Assembly: GCF_002795825.1 (NCBI RefSeq)
Contig: NZ_CP018800.1
Coordinates: forward strand, 310,001-374,000
From: Mariprofundus ferrinatatus
GTDB taxonomy: Bacteria; Pseudomonadota; Zetaproteobacteria; Mariprofundales; Mariprofundaceae
Direction: 5' to 3'
Length of the DNA stretch: 64,000 nucleotides
Positions 8,911-18,305 of this stretch are shown piece after piece (positions within the stretch are counted from its first letter, which is position 1; every line of letters starts with the position of its first letter). The notes beneath the pieces are model-generated. The model saw nothing but the letters and a program-made list of their open reading frames with translations. It made no database searches and was not told the DNA's origin. Both the position numbers and the translations under genes were made by a program.

Positions 8911-10152
8911 ATGGCTGGAAAAAGTTTGCAGAGTATTCGAGGTATCCATGACGGCTTGCCCGATGAGGTGCGTAAGTGGCGCAGGGTGGAGTCTGCTGCG
9001 CGCAGGATATTTGGCACCTTCGCCTGTTCCGAGGTGCGTTTGCCGGTGCTTGAGCCGACCGAGCTTTTTGTGCGCTCGATCGGTGAAGAGACCGATATCG
9101 TTTCCAAGGAGATGTACTGCTTTGTCGACCAGGGCGAGGATCACATCTGCCTGCGCCCGGAAGGTACGGCCGGGGCCGTGCGCGCCTACCTGCAGGCGGG
9201 GCTGACCCGCTCCGGCGCCCAGCGCTGGTTCTATATCGGCCCGATGTTCCGCCGCGAGCGACCGCAGAAGGGGCGGCTCCGGCAGTTCCAGCAGATCGGG
9301 ATGGAGCTGTTCGGCGCCTCCGGCCCGATCGAGGATGCGGAAGTGTTGGCGATGGCGCAGGCGTTCCTGACTGAGCTTGGCATTGCCGGATTAAGACTGG
9401 AGATCAATTCGCTCGGTTGCCCTGAGTGCCGTCCCGGTTATCGCGACCGACTGGTTGAATATCTCAACGCCCGTGCCGACAGGTTGTGTGAAACCTGCAA
9501 CGACCGTATCACCAAGAACCCGATGCGCGTGCTCGATTGCAAGGTGGCCTCCTGCCAGGCGGCATTGACCGATGCGCCTGAGATGGTCGGCCACCTCTGC
9601 GATGCCTGCGATGTTCACTTCACCGGCCTGAAAGCGGGGTTGGATGCACTCGCCGTTCCCTATCAACTCAATGCCCGCATCGTGCGCGGTCTTGATTACT
9701 ACAACCGGACCGCTTTTGAGTTTGTCACCGACCAGCTTGGAGCTCAGGGCACCGTACTGGCTGGCGGTCGATACGACGGCCTGGTCGAGAGCCTTGGCGG
9801 GCCTGCAACACCCGCCATCGGCTTCGCGGCAGGTCTTGAGCGCCTTGCCATGCTGCTCGAAGATGATGAAGCTGCAGGCATCGATGTGGCCGTGGTGGCT
9901 CTGGGTGCTGAGTCCATCAACTACTCGCTCACACAGGCTTCCGGTCTTCGTGCTGCCGGACTGTCGGTTGTTCATTGCGGTGGCGGAGCAGCCAAGAGGC
10001 AGTTCAAGATGGCCGATCGCGAGGCGGCCCGATTTGTTGCTGTCATCGGTGGCGATGAGATGGCTGCCGGCAAGGTGGCGCTGAAGAATATGGCAAGCGG
10101 CGAGCAGCAAACGCTTACACTGGCTGAGGTTATTCGGGCCGTTTCGGCCTGA
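8911..10152 (+). CDS. hisS: histidyl-tRNA synthetase
   Basis: Class II synthetase that charges tRNA-His. Motif 2 is seen as GRLRQFQQIGMELFG and the histidine-binding signature as RGLDYYNRTAFEF; a zinc-like Cys-rich stretch (CPEC, then CETC) is inserted as in many bacterial HisRS. The C-terminal anticodon-binding domain is present, which distinguishes it from the regulatory paralogue HisZ. It has 413 residues and starts at ATG 8911 directly after the ispG stop. The unit is closed by a strong terminator. Confidence 0.97.
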   Translation: MAGKSLQSIRGIHDGLPDEVRKWRRVESAARRIFGTFACSEVRLPVLEPTELFVRSIGEETDIVSKEMYCFVDQGEDHICLRPEGTAGAVRAYLQAGLTRSGAQRWFYIGPMFRRERPQKGRLRQFQQIGMELFGASGPIEDAEVLAMAQAFLTELGIAGLRLEINSLGCPECRPGYRDRLVEYLNARADRLCETCNDRITKNPMRVLDCKVASCQAALTDAPEMVGHLCDACDVHFTGLKAGLDALAVPYQLNARIVRGLDYYNRTAFEFVTDQLGAQGTVLAGGRYDGLVESLGGPATPAIGFAAGLERLAMLLEDDEAAGIDVAVVALGAESINYSLTQASGLRAAGLSVVHCGGGAAKRQFKMADREAARFVAVIGGDEMAAGKVALKNMASGEQQTLTLAEVIRAVSA

Positions 10153-10173
10153 CAAGTTTCCCGGGAAGGGGAA

Positions 10174-10205
10174 AAATAGCGGGCCGCATTTGCGGCCCGC
10201 TATTT
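10174..10205. terminator. strong terminator after hisS
   Basis: AAATAGCGGGCCGC and GCGGCCCGCTATTT form a perfect 14-pair stem around the loop ATTT. The flanking A and T runs let it work in either direction. It lies 21 bases after the hisS stop. Confidence 0.85.
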
Positions 10206-10247
10206 ATTTGGGTTTCATCTCTCCGCTGAATCGGAAGCTCTTCCTCG

Positions 10248-10283
10248 TTCGAGTCCTGTACGGCTCCCCGAACAGGATTCGAA
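10248..10283. repeat. hairpin downstream of the 36-codon gene
   Basis: TTCGAGTCCTGT and ACAGGATTCGAA form a 12-pair stem with one G-T pair around a 12-base loop. It lies between the hisS terminator and the end of the small membrane-protein gene on the minus strand. It could be a processing or stabilising hairpin; there is no T-tract. Confidence 0.55.
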
Positions 10284-10324
10284 GCTGAGAGAAAACAAGA
10301 CTGCAGATGCAACCGGCAGTGCGT

Positions 10325-10435
10325 TTAGCCGAGGGCGAAGGTGATCAGAATGCTAACGGCCAGAAGCGCAACGAGTACTGCGAAAGCGATATTCTGATAT
10401 CTGGTGATTTTGTCCTTGTCCTGCTGCTGTTCCAT
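10325..10435 (-). CDS. small single-pass membrane protein (36 aa)
   Basis: Read on the minus strand this short frame gives a polar head, MEQQQDKDKITRYQ, then one continuous hydrophobic helix (NIAFAVLVALLAVSILITFALG) that runs to the stop. GGAG lies seven bases before the ATG. It is downstream of cysM on the same strand, so it may be co-transcribed. The charge pattern predicts the N-terminus in the cytoplasm. Function unknown; small bitopic proteins often bind larger membrane complexes. The ribosome-binding site and helix make it likely to be real despite its size. Confidence 0.68.
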   Translation of the reverse strand: MEQQQDKDKITRYQNIAFAVLVALLAVSILITFALG

Positions 10436-10490
10436 GATCGCTCCTCTCTGATTCTGTTCGTGTCACGGAAACAGCTTTCAGTATCAATAT

Positions 10491-11432
10491 TTAAATACCT
10501 TCCGCATAAGAGACGCGGTCACTGCCGGCAAAGACCGGTGTGGTGAGATACTTTTCACCGCCGTCGGGGAAGATGGCGACAATCTCTCCTGCTTTGCCCT
10601 CCGCCGCCAGCTTTTCCGCAACCTTAAGGGCTGCTGCCAGTGCGCAACCACAGGACTGGCCGCAGAGGATACCCTCTTCAGCGGCAAGGCGCTGGGTGAA
10701 GCGGTAGGCTTCGTCGGTGTCGATGCCGATCTTCTCATCATGTACGGCAGCATCGTAAACACCCGGCACGATGCTCGATTCGATATGCTTCAGCCCCTCG
10801 ATGCCGTGGAAAGGGGAGTCGGGCTCCGCTGCAATTACTCGGATATCACGATTCATCCGTTTCAGGTAGCGGCCGGTACCAACCATGGTTCCGGATGTGC
10901 CCATGGAGGCTACGAAGTGGGTAACTTTGCCTTCGGAATCGCGCCAGATCTCAGGGCCTGTCGACTCCTCATGGGCGCGCGGATTAGAGGGGTTGTTATA
11001 CTGATCCGGCTTGAAGTAGTGATCGGGATCCTCTTCATAGATCTTGCGCGCATCAACGATGGCGCCATCGGACCCTTCCAGCGGGTCTGAGAAGATCAGT
11101 TCGGCACCGAAGGCGCGGCAGATGCGCTTGCGTTCATCCGAAACATTGCCCGGCATCACCAGCCGCACGCGAAAACCCATGGCTGCTCCGATCATCGCCA
11201 GCGCGATACCGGTATTGCCGGATGTGGAGTCGAGAATGATTTTACTTTTGTCCAGCTTGCCGGTTTTCAGGCCTTCGCGGATCATCCATAGGGCAGGGCG
11301 ATCCTTTACCGAACCACCCGGATTGAAGCGCTCAAGCTTGGCGTGAATGCGAATGTTGTCTGGCAGGTGGCTGGTCATATGCTGTATCTGCACCATCGGC
11401 GTATTGCCGATCAGGTCGAGTACTGTCTTCAA
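10491..11432 (-). CDS. cysM: cysteine synthase B
   Basis: PLP-dependent O-acetylserine sulfhydrylase that makes cysteine from O-acetylserine and sulfide (or thiosulfate for CysM). The PLP lysine is in GGSVKDRP, the substrate loop is STSGNTG, and the phosphate-binding loop is GTSGTMVGTG. The 313-residue length and the sequence MVQIQHMTSHLPDNIRIHAK favour the CysM over the CysK subgroup. It is followed on the same strand by a small membrane-protein gene and preceded by gluQ. CysK-like activity cannot be excluded from sequence alone. Confidence 0.9.
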   Translation of the reverse strand: MKTVLDLIGNTPMVQIQHMTSHLPDNIRIHAKLERFNPGGSVKDRPALWMIREGLKTGKLDKSKIILDSTSGNTGIALAMIGAAMGFRVRLVMPGNVSDERKRICRAFGAELIFSDPLEGSDGAIVDARKIYEEDPDHYFKPDQYNNPSNPRAHEESTGPEIWRDSEGKVTHFVASMGTSGTMVGTGRYLKRMNRDIRVIAAEPDSPFHGIEGLKHIESSIVPGVYDAAVHDEKIGIDTDEAYRFTQRLAAEEGILCGQSCGCALAAALKVAEKLAAEGKAGEIVAIFPDGGEKYLTTPVFAGSDRVSYAEGI

Positions 11433-11481
11433 AATGTATTCCCGCTCTTTCTCTTAATTTGCGCGCAATGATGGCACACAA

Positions 11482-12396
11482 TCAGCTGTTGCCAAGTAAA
11501 CGCACGATCTTTTCACGATTATTGTTATTATCCTGCTCTGCAAACGGCCAGACAGGCTGTTGCTGATTGAGCAGAAAGCCACGCAGCTGTTCGGGCGCGA
11601 TACCCATCCCGCGCAGGCTGGCAAGTGTGGTTGCGCTATTGCGTTTGGCCAACCGTTCGCCTGATGTGGTCTTCAGCAGGCGGTGGTGATGGTAGGTCGG
11701 CTCGGGCAGCTCCAGTAGCCTCTGCAACAGGCGATGAATGCCGGTAGCCGCTTTGAGATCCTCTCCGCGGATGATGTCGGTGATTCCCTGTATGGCGTCG
11801 TCGACCACGACGGAGAGGTGATAGCTGAAGGAGATATCCTTGCGCCCAATCACCTCGTCATGATCGATCAATGCAGCCTGGGCAGTACCATCCGCTTCAC
11901 GCCAGATAAGCGGTAATTCTACCTTTGCCAGCGCCTTGCCGATATCGAGGCGCCATGCAAAGGGATATTTCTCCATGCGTTTTGCCCGCTCGCCCTCGGA
12001 GAGATCACGGCAGATACCGGGATAGAGGCCTGCGACATCTCCCGCGTGCGGAGCAAGAGCCATACGCTCCATCTCCTGGCGGATGCTTTTGCGGGTGCAG
12101 AAGCAGGGGTAGATGACACCGAGCTCGCGAAGACGATGGATGGCGGAGCGGTAATCCTCAAGGTGCCTGCTCTGAATGCGTACAGGTTGCGGCCATTCAA
12201 TTCCCAGCCAGGCCAGATCCTCCAGGATGGATTCGATAAATTGCGGCCGGCAGCGGGTATGATCGATATCTTCAATGCGCAGCAGCAGCTCGGCACCGTT
12301 CTCTTGAGCCCACTGCCGGCAGAGCAGGGCTGAATAGGCGTTGCCGACATGCAGCAGCCCGGTGGGGCTGGGGGCAAACCTTGTACGCAGCTGCAT
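11482..12396 (-). CDS. gluQ: glutamyl-Q tRNA(Asp) synthetase
   Basis: A truncated paralogue of glutamyl-tRNA synthetase that attaches glutamate to queuosine in tRNA-Asp. The class I HIGH-type signature is FAPSPTGLLHVGNA, and a KMSKS-like loop is seen as GERLAKRN. The zinc-binding cysteines include CFC in the middle. The protein has 304 residues and lacks the anticodon-binding domain, as expected for GluQ-RS (YadB). It starts six bases after the stop codon of the antiporter gene, so the two are probably co-transcribed. Confidence 0.93.
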   Translation of the reverse strand: MQLRTRFAPSPTGLLHVGNAYSALLCRQWAQENGAELLLRIEDIDHTRCRPQFIESILEDLAWLGIEWPQPVRIQSRHLEDYRSAIHRLRELGVIYPCFCTRKSIRQEMERMALAPHAGDVAGLYPGICRDLSEGERAKRMEKYPFAWRLDIGKALAKVELPLIWREADGTAQAALIDHDEVIGRKDISFSYHLSVVVDDAIQGITDIIRGEDLKAATGIHRLLQRLLELPEPTYHHHRLLKTTSGERLAKRNSATTLASLRGMGIAPEQLRGFLLNQQQPVWPFAEQDNNNNREKIVRLLGNS

Positions 12397-12402
12397 GGTG
12401 GA

Positions 12403-14352
12403 TCAGGCGTCTTTAGGTTCTTCTTGCAGCTTGCTGGCCGGAGGCAGGATCAGCGGCTGCCCCTCCTGCATGCGATCGGGGCGCATCAGTACCTTGATCT
12501 CGTCGCCAGCGGCGAATTTAAGGTTGTCATGCGGGATCAGGGTTTTGCCTTCACGCACAATGGCAATAGGTTGTACGCCGTGCGGAATGCGAACGTCGCA
12601 CATCTTCTCTCCGATCAGTCGTGAATCCTCTTCAATGAATCGGGACTCAAACAGCAGACGTTTGCGGTAAGCCTGATCGTTCCAGTAGGTGAAGTTGTAC
12701 GGTTTGGCGAAGAGCCTGCGCGCCTGCAGCTGGTGGATCAGGTTGCTGTGCTTCTCGGCACCATCCTCCTGCAGGGCGACATAGATTTCAGGGGTGTGGA
12801 AGTTTTCGCTGGCAAGCCTTGCTATCAGCAGGTTGTGGTCGGAGGAGCCGGTCATGACAATCACTGCACCGATCTCTTCGGCATGGATGATCTCCCAGAA
12901 CAGCGGATCAAGCGCATTGCCGCAGATCGCGTTGTAACCGGAACGCTGCAGGCTGGTGACCACTTCACTATTGAGATCGAGGAATCGAACCTCCCGATCC
13001 TCACCCAGGGCTCGGCCAAGTTCTGCGCCAATCTGGCCGCCGCCGACGATCAGTACCGAACGCTCATCGCCACCATCGATGGAGAGCAGTTTTTTCAAAG
13101 GCCTGGCGAAGAGGCTGTAACCGAGTACGGAGGAGATGATGATGATATAGACCAGAGCGACCAGCATATCGCTCTGGGGGTTGCCATTCTCTTTCAGGAT
13201 CAGGGCAAACAGCGACGTGATACCTGCAGCGACCACACCTCGTGGCGCCATGCCGGCAAGATACAGGCTCTCGTTAAAGGAGAGGTGGCTGCCGAAGGTG
13301 GAGAGCAGTATGGCCAGTGGGCGGGCGTAAAAGACGAGGATCGCGAAGATCAGAAGGCCCGGATAGAGGTAGTCGACCATGACGCCCAGATCCATATGTG
13401 CGGCCAGCAGCACGAACAGTACCGAGATCAGCAGCATTGAGAGGCTGCCCTTGAAGTGTTTCAGGCGCTGGATGTCGTGAACCTCCATGCGCTGCAGGGT
13501 TGCGCCCATCATCAGCACAGCCAGCAGGCCTGCCTGCGAACTGATGCTGTCGGAGAGCAGGAAAACGCCCCATACCGAGGAGAGGGTAAGAATGGTGCGG
13601 ATTTCGACATCCCGGCTCCATTCGCTGGAGAGCAGCATGGCCAGCAGGCGGCCGCCTGCCAGGCCGATAAAGAAACCGACAACAATTTTCAGCAGGATCT
13701 CCTGCGCAACGATCAGGTTGGGAATGTCGGGAGTGAGTGCCAGCTGCAGGAATACAATGGCCAGGATGGCGCCGACCACATCGATCAGCATCGCCTCGGC
13801 AGTTAGGACATGGCTGATTTTACGCCCCAGACGCATCTGGCGAATGATCGGCAGGATCACGGTGGGTCCACCCACCGAGACCAGCGCGCCGAACAGAAGC
13901 GCCAGCGGCCAGTCGATACCGGTCATCATGTTGGCGACCGTGGCGCCAATCAGGATCGTCAATAACGGTCCGAAGATGACCATACGGCCAACCACCCAGC
14001 CGTTGGCCCTTAACTCCTTCAGGTTAAGGCTTAACCCCCCCTCGAAGAGGATAATGGCAAGGCCAAGTTCTATCAGCGTGTGCAACGCCGCCTCGATCGT
14101 CTCCACATGCATGGCATGCAGGCCGAACGGGCCCAGCGCCATGCCGGCAAGCAGCCAGAGCAGGATCGGCGGAAAGCGGAAGCGGCTGGCCAGCATCTGT
14201 GCTGCCGTGGCAATCAGTACGGCAATGACAAAGGTGGTGGTGGGAGAGGCGGTTTCAGGAAACATTGCAGAAAATGCTGCCGCCCTCTGCAGGCACGGGC
14301 AAGCGATGTTTTTAGCCACATGACAATTAAGGGATAAAATCCGTTCTGCCAC
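12403..14352 (-). CDS. CPA-type cation:proton antiporter with TrkA-N domain
   Basis: A membrane antiporter (Na+ or K+ against H+). About a dozen hydrophobic segments run to near residue 420, with the core GGLSLNLKEL and DVVGAILAIVFLQ regions typical of CPA1/CPA2 exchangers. A cytoplasmic RCK/TrkA-N domain follows (SVLIVGGGQIGAELGRALGE, then FLDLNSEVV), and the end resembles a TrkA-C domain, so NAD(H) or another nucleotide may gate transport. The start is uncertain: the frame opens at 14352, but ATG at 14265 (MFPETASPTTTF) places the first membrane helix normally; neither has a strong Shine-Dalgarno. Divergent from yajR. The transported ion is not deducible. Confidence 0.88.
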   Translation of the reverse strand: MAERILSLNCHVAKNIACPCLQRAAAFSAMFPETASPTTTFVIAVLIATAAQMLASRFRFPPILLWLLAGMALGPFGLHAMHVETIEAALHTLIELGLAIILFEGGLSLNLKELRANGWVVGRMVIFGPLLTILIGATVANMMTGIDWPLALLFGALVSVGGPTVILPIIRQMRLGRKISHVLTAEAMLIDVVGAILAIVFLQLALTPDIPNLIVAQEILLKIVVGFFIGLAGGRLLAMLLSSEWSRDVEIRTILTLSSVWGVFLLSDSISSQAGLLAVLMMGATLQRMEVHDIQRLKHFKGSLSMLLISVLFVLLAAHMDLGVMVDYLYPGLLIFAILVFYARPLAILLSTFGSHLSFNESLYLAGMAPRGVVAAGITSLFALILKENGNPQSDMLVALVYIIIISSVLGYSLFARPLKKLLSIDGGDERSVLIVGGGQIGAELGRALGEDREVRFLDLNSEVVTSLQRSGYNAICGNALDPLFWEIIHAEEIGAVIVMTGSSDHNLLIARLASENFHTPEIYVALQEDGAEKHSNLIHQLQARRLFAKPYNFTYWNDQAYRKRLLFESRFIEEDSRLIGEKMCDVRIPHGVQPIAIVREGKTLIPHDNLKFAAGDEIKVLMRPDRMQEGQPLILPPASKLQEEPKDA

Positions 14353-14420
14353 ATGCTTCCGGACGGCTCTGGTGCTATCATGCCGCGCGGCTTAAGCAGC
14401 AGTTGCAGAGATGAGGTGTC

Positions 14421-15788
14421 GTGTTAATGAATTCAGCTGAAAAAAGCAGTGTATTTTCCATTGCGGGCATCTATGGCCTGCGCATGCTCGGGCTGTTCCT
14501 TATTCTGCCGGTATTTGCGCTCTATGCCGAAGGGCTTGAAGGGGTAACACCTACCACCATCGGCCTGGCGCTCGGTATCTACGGTTTTACCATGGCGATG
14601 CTGCAGATTCCGTTTGGCTGGCTCTCCGATCGTATCGGCAGGAAACCGGTCATTGCAGGTGGCCTGCTGATCTTCGCGGTCGGCAGTGTGGTGGCTGCGA
14701 TGGCCGACTCGATCTGGATGGTCATTGTCGGGCGCGCCCTGCAGGGCTCCGGTGCGATTGCTGCGGCGATGATGGCACTGCTGGCCGACCTGACGCGTGA
14801 AGAGGTGCGCACCAAGGCGATGGCCGTAGTAGGCATGACGATCGGTTTCTCCTTTACCGTGGCGCTGATTGCCGGTCCTATGCTTAACAATTGGGTGGGT
14901 GTGGACGGCATTTTCTGGCTTACAGCCCTGTTTGCGCTGCTGGGCATTGCTGTGCTCTTCCTGCTGGTTCCCAATCCCGATCACCTCTCCATGCACTGTG
15001 ATGTCGAGGCGGTACCCGGTGAATTCGGTCGTATTCTGAAGGATGGGCAGCTGCTCAGGCTCGATTTCGGCATTATGATTCTGCACAGTATCATGATGGC
15101 GCTGTTTATCGCGCTTCCCTTTGTGTTGCGCGATCACCTGAGTATTGATGCTGTTGATCACCCGTGGGTTTATCTGCCGGTACTGCTGGTGGCGATCGTA
15201 TTTATGGTGCCGTTGATAATCATTGCCGAGAAGAAGGAGAAGATGAAGCAGGTATTCCTTCTCTGTATCAGCCTGATTACGGTTTCCTGCATCCTGCTCG
15301 GGCTCTGGCACGATTCGATGTTCTCTGTCATTGCAGCACTGCTGCTCTTCTTTATCGCTTACAATGTGCTGGAAGCTACACTGCCGTCCCTGATCTCGCG
15401 CATGGCACCGATCGATGCCAAGGGCACGGCCATGGGGGTCTACTCCACATCGCAGTTTTTCGGCGCTTTTATCGGCGGTGCGGTCGGTGGCTGGTTTTAT
15501 GGCCATTTTGATGTGCAGGGCGTTTTTTACGGCGCAGCCATGTTGGGATTGATCTGGCTGGTTGTTGCTGCCGGCATGAAGATGCCGGTGATGCGCTCGA
15601 CTGTCATGGCACATGTGGAATCTGATGTTGATGCTGAGCTGCTTGAGGCGGAAATCCTGAAACTTGCGGGTATTTTCGAGGCGAAGGTGGTGCCGGAAGA
15701 GAATGCGGTATTTCTGAGAGTGGATAAAAAACTTTTTGACCCGCATGCTTTGGATGTGCTGCTGAAGCCTGAAATGGCTGAATGTTGA
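14421..15788 (+). CDS. yajR: YajR-like MFS transporter with C-terminal YAM domain
   Basis: A twelve-helix major facilitator protein. Motif A is clear as GWLSDRIGRKPVI. The last 80 residues (ESDVDAELLEAEILKLAG onward) form a soluble ferredoxin-like domain matching the YAM domain of E. coli YajR, and the length of 455 is almost the same as YajR (454). The substrate is not established for this family. Starts at GTG 14421, or ATG 14427 with better spacing from GAGG. gpmI follows 12 bases later and is probably co-transcribed. Confidence 0.9.
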   Translation: MLMNSAEKSSVFSIAGIYGLRMLGLFLILPVFALYAEGLEGVTPTTIGLALGIYGFTMAMLQIPFGWLSDRIGRKPVIAGGLLIFAVGSVVAAMADSIWMVIVGRALQGSGAIAAAMMALLADLTREEVRTKAMAVVGMTIGFSFTVALIAGPMLNNWVGVDGIFWLTALFALLGIAVLFLLVPNPDHLSMHCDVEAVPGEFGRILKDGQLLRLDFGIMILHSIMMALFIALPFVLRDHLSIDAVDHPWVYLPVLLVAIVFMVPLIIIAEKKEKMKQVFLLCISLITVSCILLGLWHDSMFSVIAALLLFFIAYNVLEATLPSLISRMAPIDAKGTAMGVYSTSQFFGAFIGGAVGGWFYGHFDVQGVFYGAAMLGLIWLVVAAGMKMPVMRSTVMAHVESDVDAELLEAEILKLAGIFEAKVVPEENAVFLRVDKKLFDPHALDVLLKPEMAEC

Positions 15789-15800
15789 AGAGAGGTTGGT

Positions 15801-17429
15801 TTGAATAGTAACAGCGCAAAACCGGTACTGCTGATCGTTATGGACGGCTGGGGCATGGGCTCCGGCGGCCCCGAGGATGCAATTGCCCAATCCAGTACAC
15901 CTGTCTTCGACCGCCTCTGGTCCAGCTGTGCACATACCACGCTGATGACGCACGGACCATTTGTCGGTCTGCCTGCCAAGAAGGATATGGGCGGCTCCGA
16001 GGTGGGACACCTGACCATGGGCGCCGGAGAGATACTCGATCAGGGCCCCACCCGTATCAATAAAGCCATTGCCGACGGCTCCTTTTTCGACTCCGAGGCT
16101 TTGAAGCAGGTGATGGCAACGGGCGATGAAGGGGGCACGATCCACTTGATCGGGCTGCTTTCCGACGGCAATATCCACTCTCATCTCGACCACTTCCAGT
16201 CACTGATCAACCACGCCTTCGAGCGCGGCATCAAGTCACTGCGTGTACATGCGCTGTTTGACGGGCGCGATGTCGGTATCCAGACCGCCCAGAAATTTGT
16301 CTGCGAACTGGAAGAGGATTTCACCTTTATCAACAGCCATGAGGGCTTCAACTACCACTTCGCCAGCGGCGGCGGCAGGGAGCGGATTGTCATGGACCGC
16401 GACCGCGACTGGGCCAAGGTTGAGGAGGGGTGGAACCTGATGGTACACGGCAAGGGTCGTCACCACTTCCCTTCCATGATGGCAGCCATCAACCATTTCC
16501 GAAGCGAAAAGCCCGACCTGATCGATCAGGACATGGAGGGGTTTGTCGTCGTCGACGAAGCAGATCACCCGGTTGGCGCCATGCAGGACGGCGATGCTGT
16601 GGTGATGGTTAATTTCCGCGGCGACCGCGCCATCGAGATCACTGAAGCGTTCGAGCTTGTCGACTTTGACGGTTTTGACCGCGGCAACCGCCCTGATGTT
16701 CTCTATGCCGGCATGATGGTTTACGACGAGGATCGCAACCTGCCAAAGTTGCAGCTGATGGGGCCGACCAAGGTCGATAACCCGTTCGGGCGGCGTATCC
16801 TCAACCTCGGCATCAAGCAGTTCCGCCTGACCGAAACGCAGAAATATCCGCACGTTACCTTCTTTTTCAATGGCGGTTACCGCCAGCCGCTCGATCCTGC
16901 AATGGAGGATTACATCCTGATCCCCTCGGACAAGAAGGTCTCCTTTGCCGATGCGCCTGCCATGAAGGCGAACGAGATTGCAGACAAGGCTGTTGAACTG
17001 ATTGAGTCGGATCAGTACGGATTCGGGCTGATCAACTTTGCCAACGCCGACATGGTCGGACACTGCGGCATGATGGCGCCTGCCATCAAAGCGATTGAGA
17101 CCGTCGATGCTGCGGTAGGGCGTATCGTCGATGCCCTTGAAAAAGCGGGTGGAAAAGCCCTGATCACGGCCGATCACGGCAATGCCGAGGAGATGCTGGT
17201 GTTTGCCAAGGACGGGGCGCAAGAGGCCTCTACCAAGCACTCGATCAATCCGGTGCCATGCATCCTGTTCGATCCGACTTATGACGGTTCCTACAATCTG
17301 CGCCAGCCGGATGATGAGCAGACCATCGAGACAAAGCCCGGGCTTGCGCATCTGGCTGCAACCCTGTTCGAGATGATGGGTCAGCAGGTTCCGGATGATA
17401 TCTACCCCTCGCTAATTGTACGAAACTGA
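15801..17429 (+). CDS. gpmI: 2,3-bisphosphoglycerate-independent phosphoglycerate mutase
   Basis: Manganese enzyme interconverting 3- and 2-phosphoglycerate in glycolysis and gluconeogenesis. The alkaline-phosphatase-like metal site begins LLIVMDGWG, the phosphoserine loop is GGSEVGHLTMG (the usual text is GNSEVGH), and the C-terminal metal ligands are in ADHGNAEEM. It has 542 residues, slightly longer than the common 510-515. The start is TTG at 15801 with AGAGG five bases before. A hairpin after the stop probably terminates yajR-gpmI. Confidence 0.95.
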   Translation: MNSNSAKPVLLIVMDGWGMGSGGPEDAIAQSSTPVFDRLWSSCAHTTLMTHGPFVGLPAKKDMGGSEVGHLTMGAGEILDQGPTRINKAIADGSFFDSEALKQVMATGDEGGTIHLIGLLSDGNIHSHLDHFQSLINHAFERGIKSLRVHALFDGRDVGIQTAQKFVCELEEDFTFINSHEGFNYHFASGGGRERIVMDRDRDWAKVEEGWNLMVHGKGRHHFPSMMAAINHFRSEKPDLIDQDMEGFVVVDEADHPVGAMQDGDAVVMVNFRGDRAIEITEAFELVDFDGFDRGNRPDVLYAGMMVYDEDRNLPKLQLMGPTKVDNPFGRRILNLGIKQFRLTETQKYPHVTFFFNGGYRQPLDPAMEDYILIPSDKKVSFADAPAMKANEIADKAVELIESDQYGFGLINFANADMVGHCGMMAPAIKAIETVDAAVGRIVDALEKAGGKALITADHGNAEEMLVFAKDGAQEASTKHSINPVPCILFDPTYDGSYNLRQPDDEQTIETKPGLAHLAATLFEMMGQQVPDDIYPSLIVRN

Positions 17430-17435
17430 GAAGAT

Positions 17436-17464
17436 GCCGGGGTAGAGATTCCCCCGGCTGTTTC
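17436..17464 (+). terminator. probable terminator after gpmI
   Basis: GCCGGGG and CCCCGGC form a seven-pair stem around a nine-base loop, followed by TGTTTC. The T-run is short, so termination may be partial. Confidence 0.5.
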
Positions 17465-17475
17465 AAATTAAACCG

Positions 17476-17503
17476 TTGCAGCAACTGCCGTTAACGATAA
17501 TCA
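17476..17503 (+). promoter_or_regulatory. candidate promoter and leader hairpin of the DUF4126 gene
   Basis: TTGCAG and TAATCA are separated by 16 bases. Downstream of the -10 box, CCGGAA TTTG TTCCGG (17515-17530) forms a six-pair hairpin ending just before the GAGGAG ribosome-binding site. The promoter assignment is tentative. Confidence 0.4.
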
Positions 17504-17544
17504 TGGCTCTGTAACCGGAATTTGTTCCGGGCGAGGAGCGTGTT

Positions 17545-18240
17545 ATGGAACAGCTTGATCAGATCGCTGCGGTTCTTGCACTGACCATGGGTGCTGCATG
17601 GGCCAGCGGCATCAATCTCTATGCAGCTATTCTGGTTCTGGGGCTGATGGGCTCAACCGGCAGTATCGATCTGCCGCCCGGACTGGAGATTCTCTCCGAT
17701 CCGCTGGTGCTTTTTGCTGCCGGTGCGATGTATTTCGTTGAATTTTTCGCCGATAAGATACCGGGTGTCGATACGGGATGGGATCTCATGCACACCTTTG
17801 TACGCATTCCTGCCGGAGCCATGATGGCCGCCGGCGCGGTCGGTGAGGTTGATCCGGTTGTGGGCCTGGCGGCTGCCATTCTCGGTGGCGGGTTGGCGGC
17901 CACAACACACGCGGCCAAGGCGGGATCGCGCGCGCTGATCAACACCTCCCCCGAACCTTTTTCCAACTGGACCGCCTCGATCCTTGAGGATGTGGCGGTG
18001 GTGGCAGGGTTGTGGACGGCACTGAACCATCCGACCCTTTTCCTGGCCCTGATGCTGGCGTTTATCGTACTGATGATCTGGCTGCTGCCGAAGCTCTGGC
18101 GCGGTATCAAGCTGGTGTTCAGAAAGCTGCGTACCTTCTTCGGCGGCAAAGAGCCGGAACCGAAACCAGAGGCGATTGGGCCGATTCAACAGGCCGAATC
18201 AAACAGGGAAAGCGACACCCCTCAAGTCAGGGAGCCCTGA
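17545..18240 (+). CDS. DUF4126 membrane protein
   Basis: A 231-residue membrane protein of the DUF4126 family, function unknown. It opens AVLALTMGAAWASGINLYAA, the family signature, and contains further hydrophobic, glycine/alanine-rich segments (GLAAAILGGGLAATTHAAKAG). A helix near residues 165-190 (LFLALMLAFIVLMIWLLP) leads into a positively charged cytoplasmic tail with EPEPKPE. GGAG lies before the ATG. It appears to be a single-gene unit between two hairpins. Confidence 0.85.
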   Translation: MEQLDQIAAVLALTMGAAWASGINLYAAILVLGLMGSTGSIDLPPGLEILSDPLVLFAAGAMYFVEFFADKIPGVDTGWDLMHTFVRIPAGAMMAAGAVGEVDPVVGLAAAILGGGLAATTHAAKAGSRALINTSPEPFSNWTASILEDVAVVAGLWTALNHPTLFLALMLAFIVLMIWLLPKLWRGIKLVFRKLRTFFGGKEPEPKPEAIGPIQQAESNRESDTPQVREP

Positions 18241-18305
18241 CACCATCTTTTGAACTATTTGGTGAGTGCCCATTTCCGGCCTTCGGTTCAAGCGGTCGTT
18301 GAGGT

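Noticed and set aside
10240-10290. tRNA T-arm-like text (GTTCGAGTCC) near the small membrane gene
   Set aside because: No acceptor, D or anticodon stem can be built; it is part of a simple 12-pair hairpin.
14433-16193. Long open frame (586 codons) antisense to yajR and gpmI
   Set aside because: It is His/Gln/Arg-rich with no domain, lies wholly opposite two clear genes, and reflects their codon bias.
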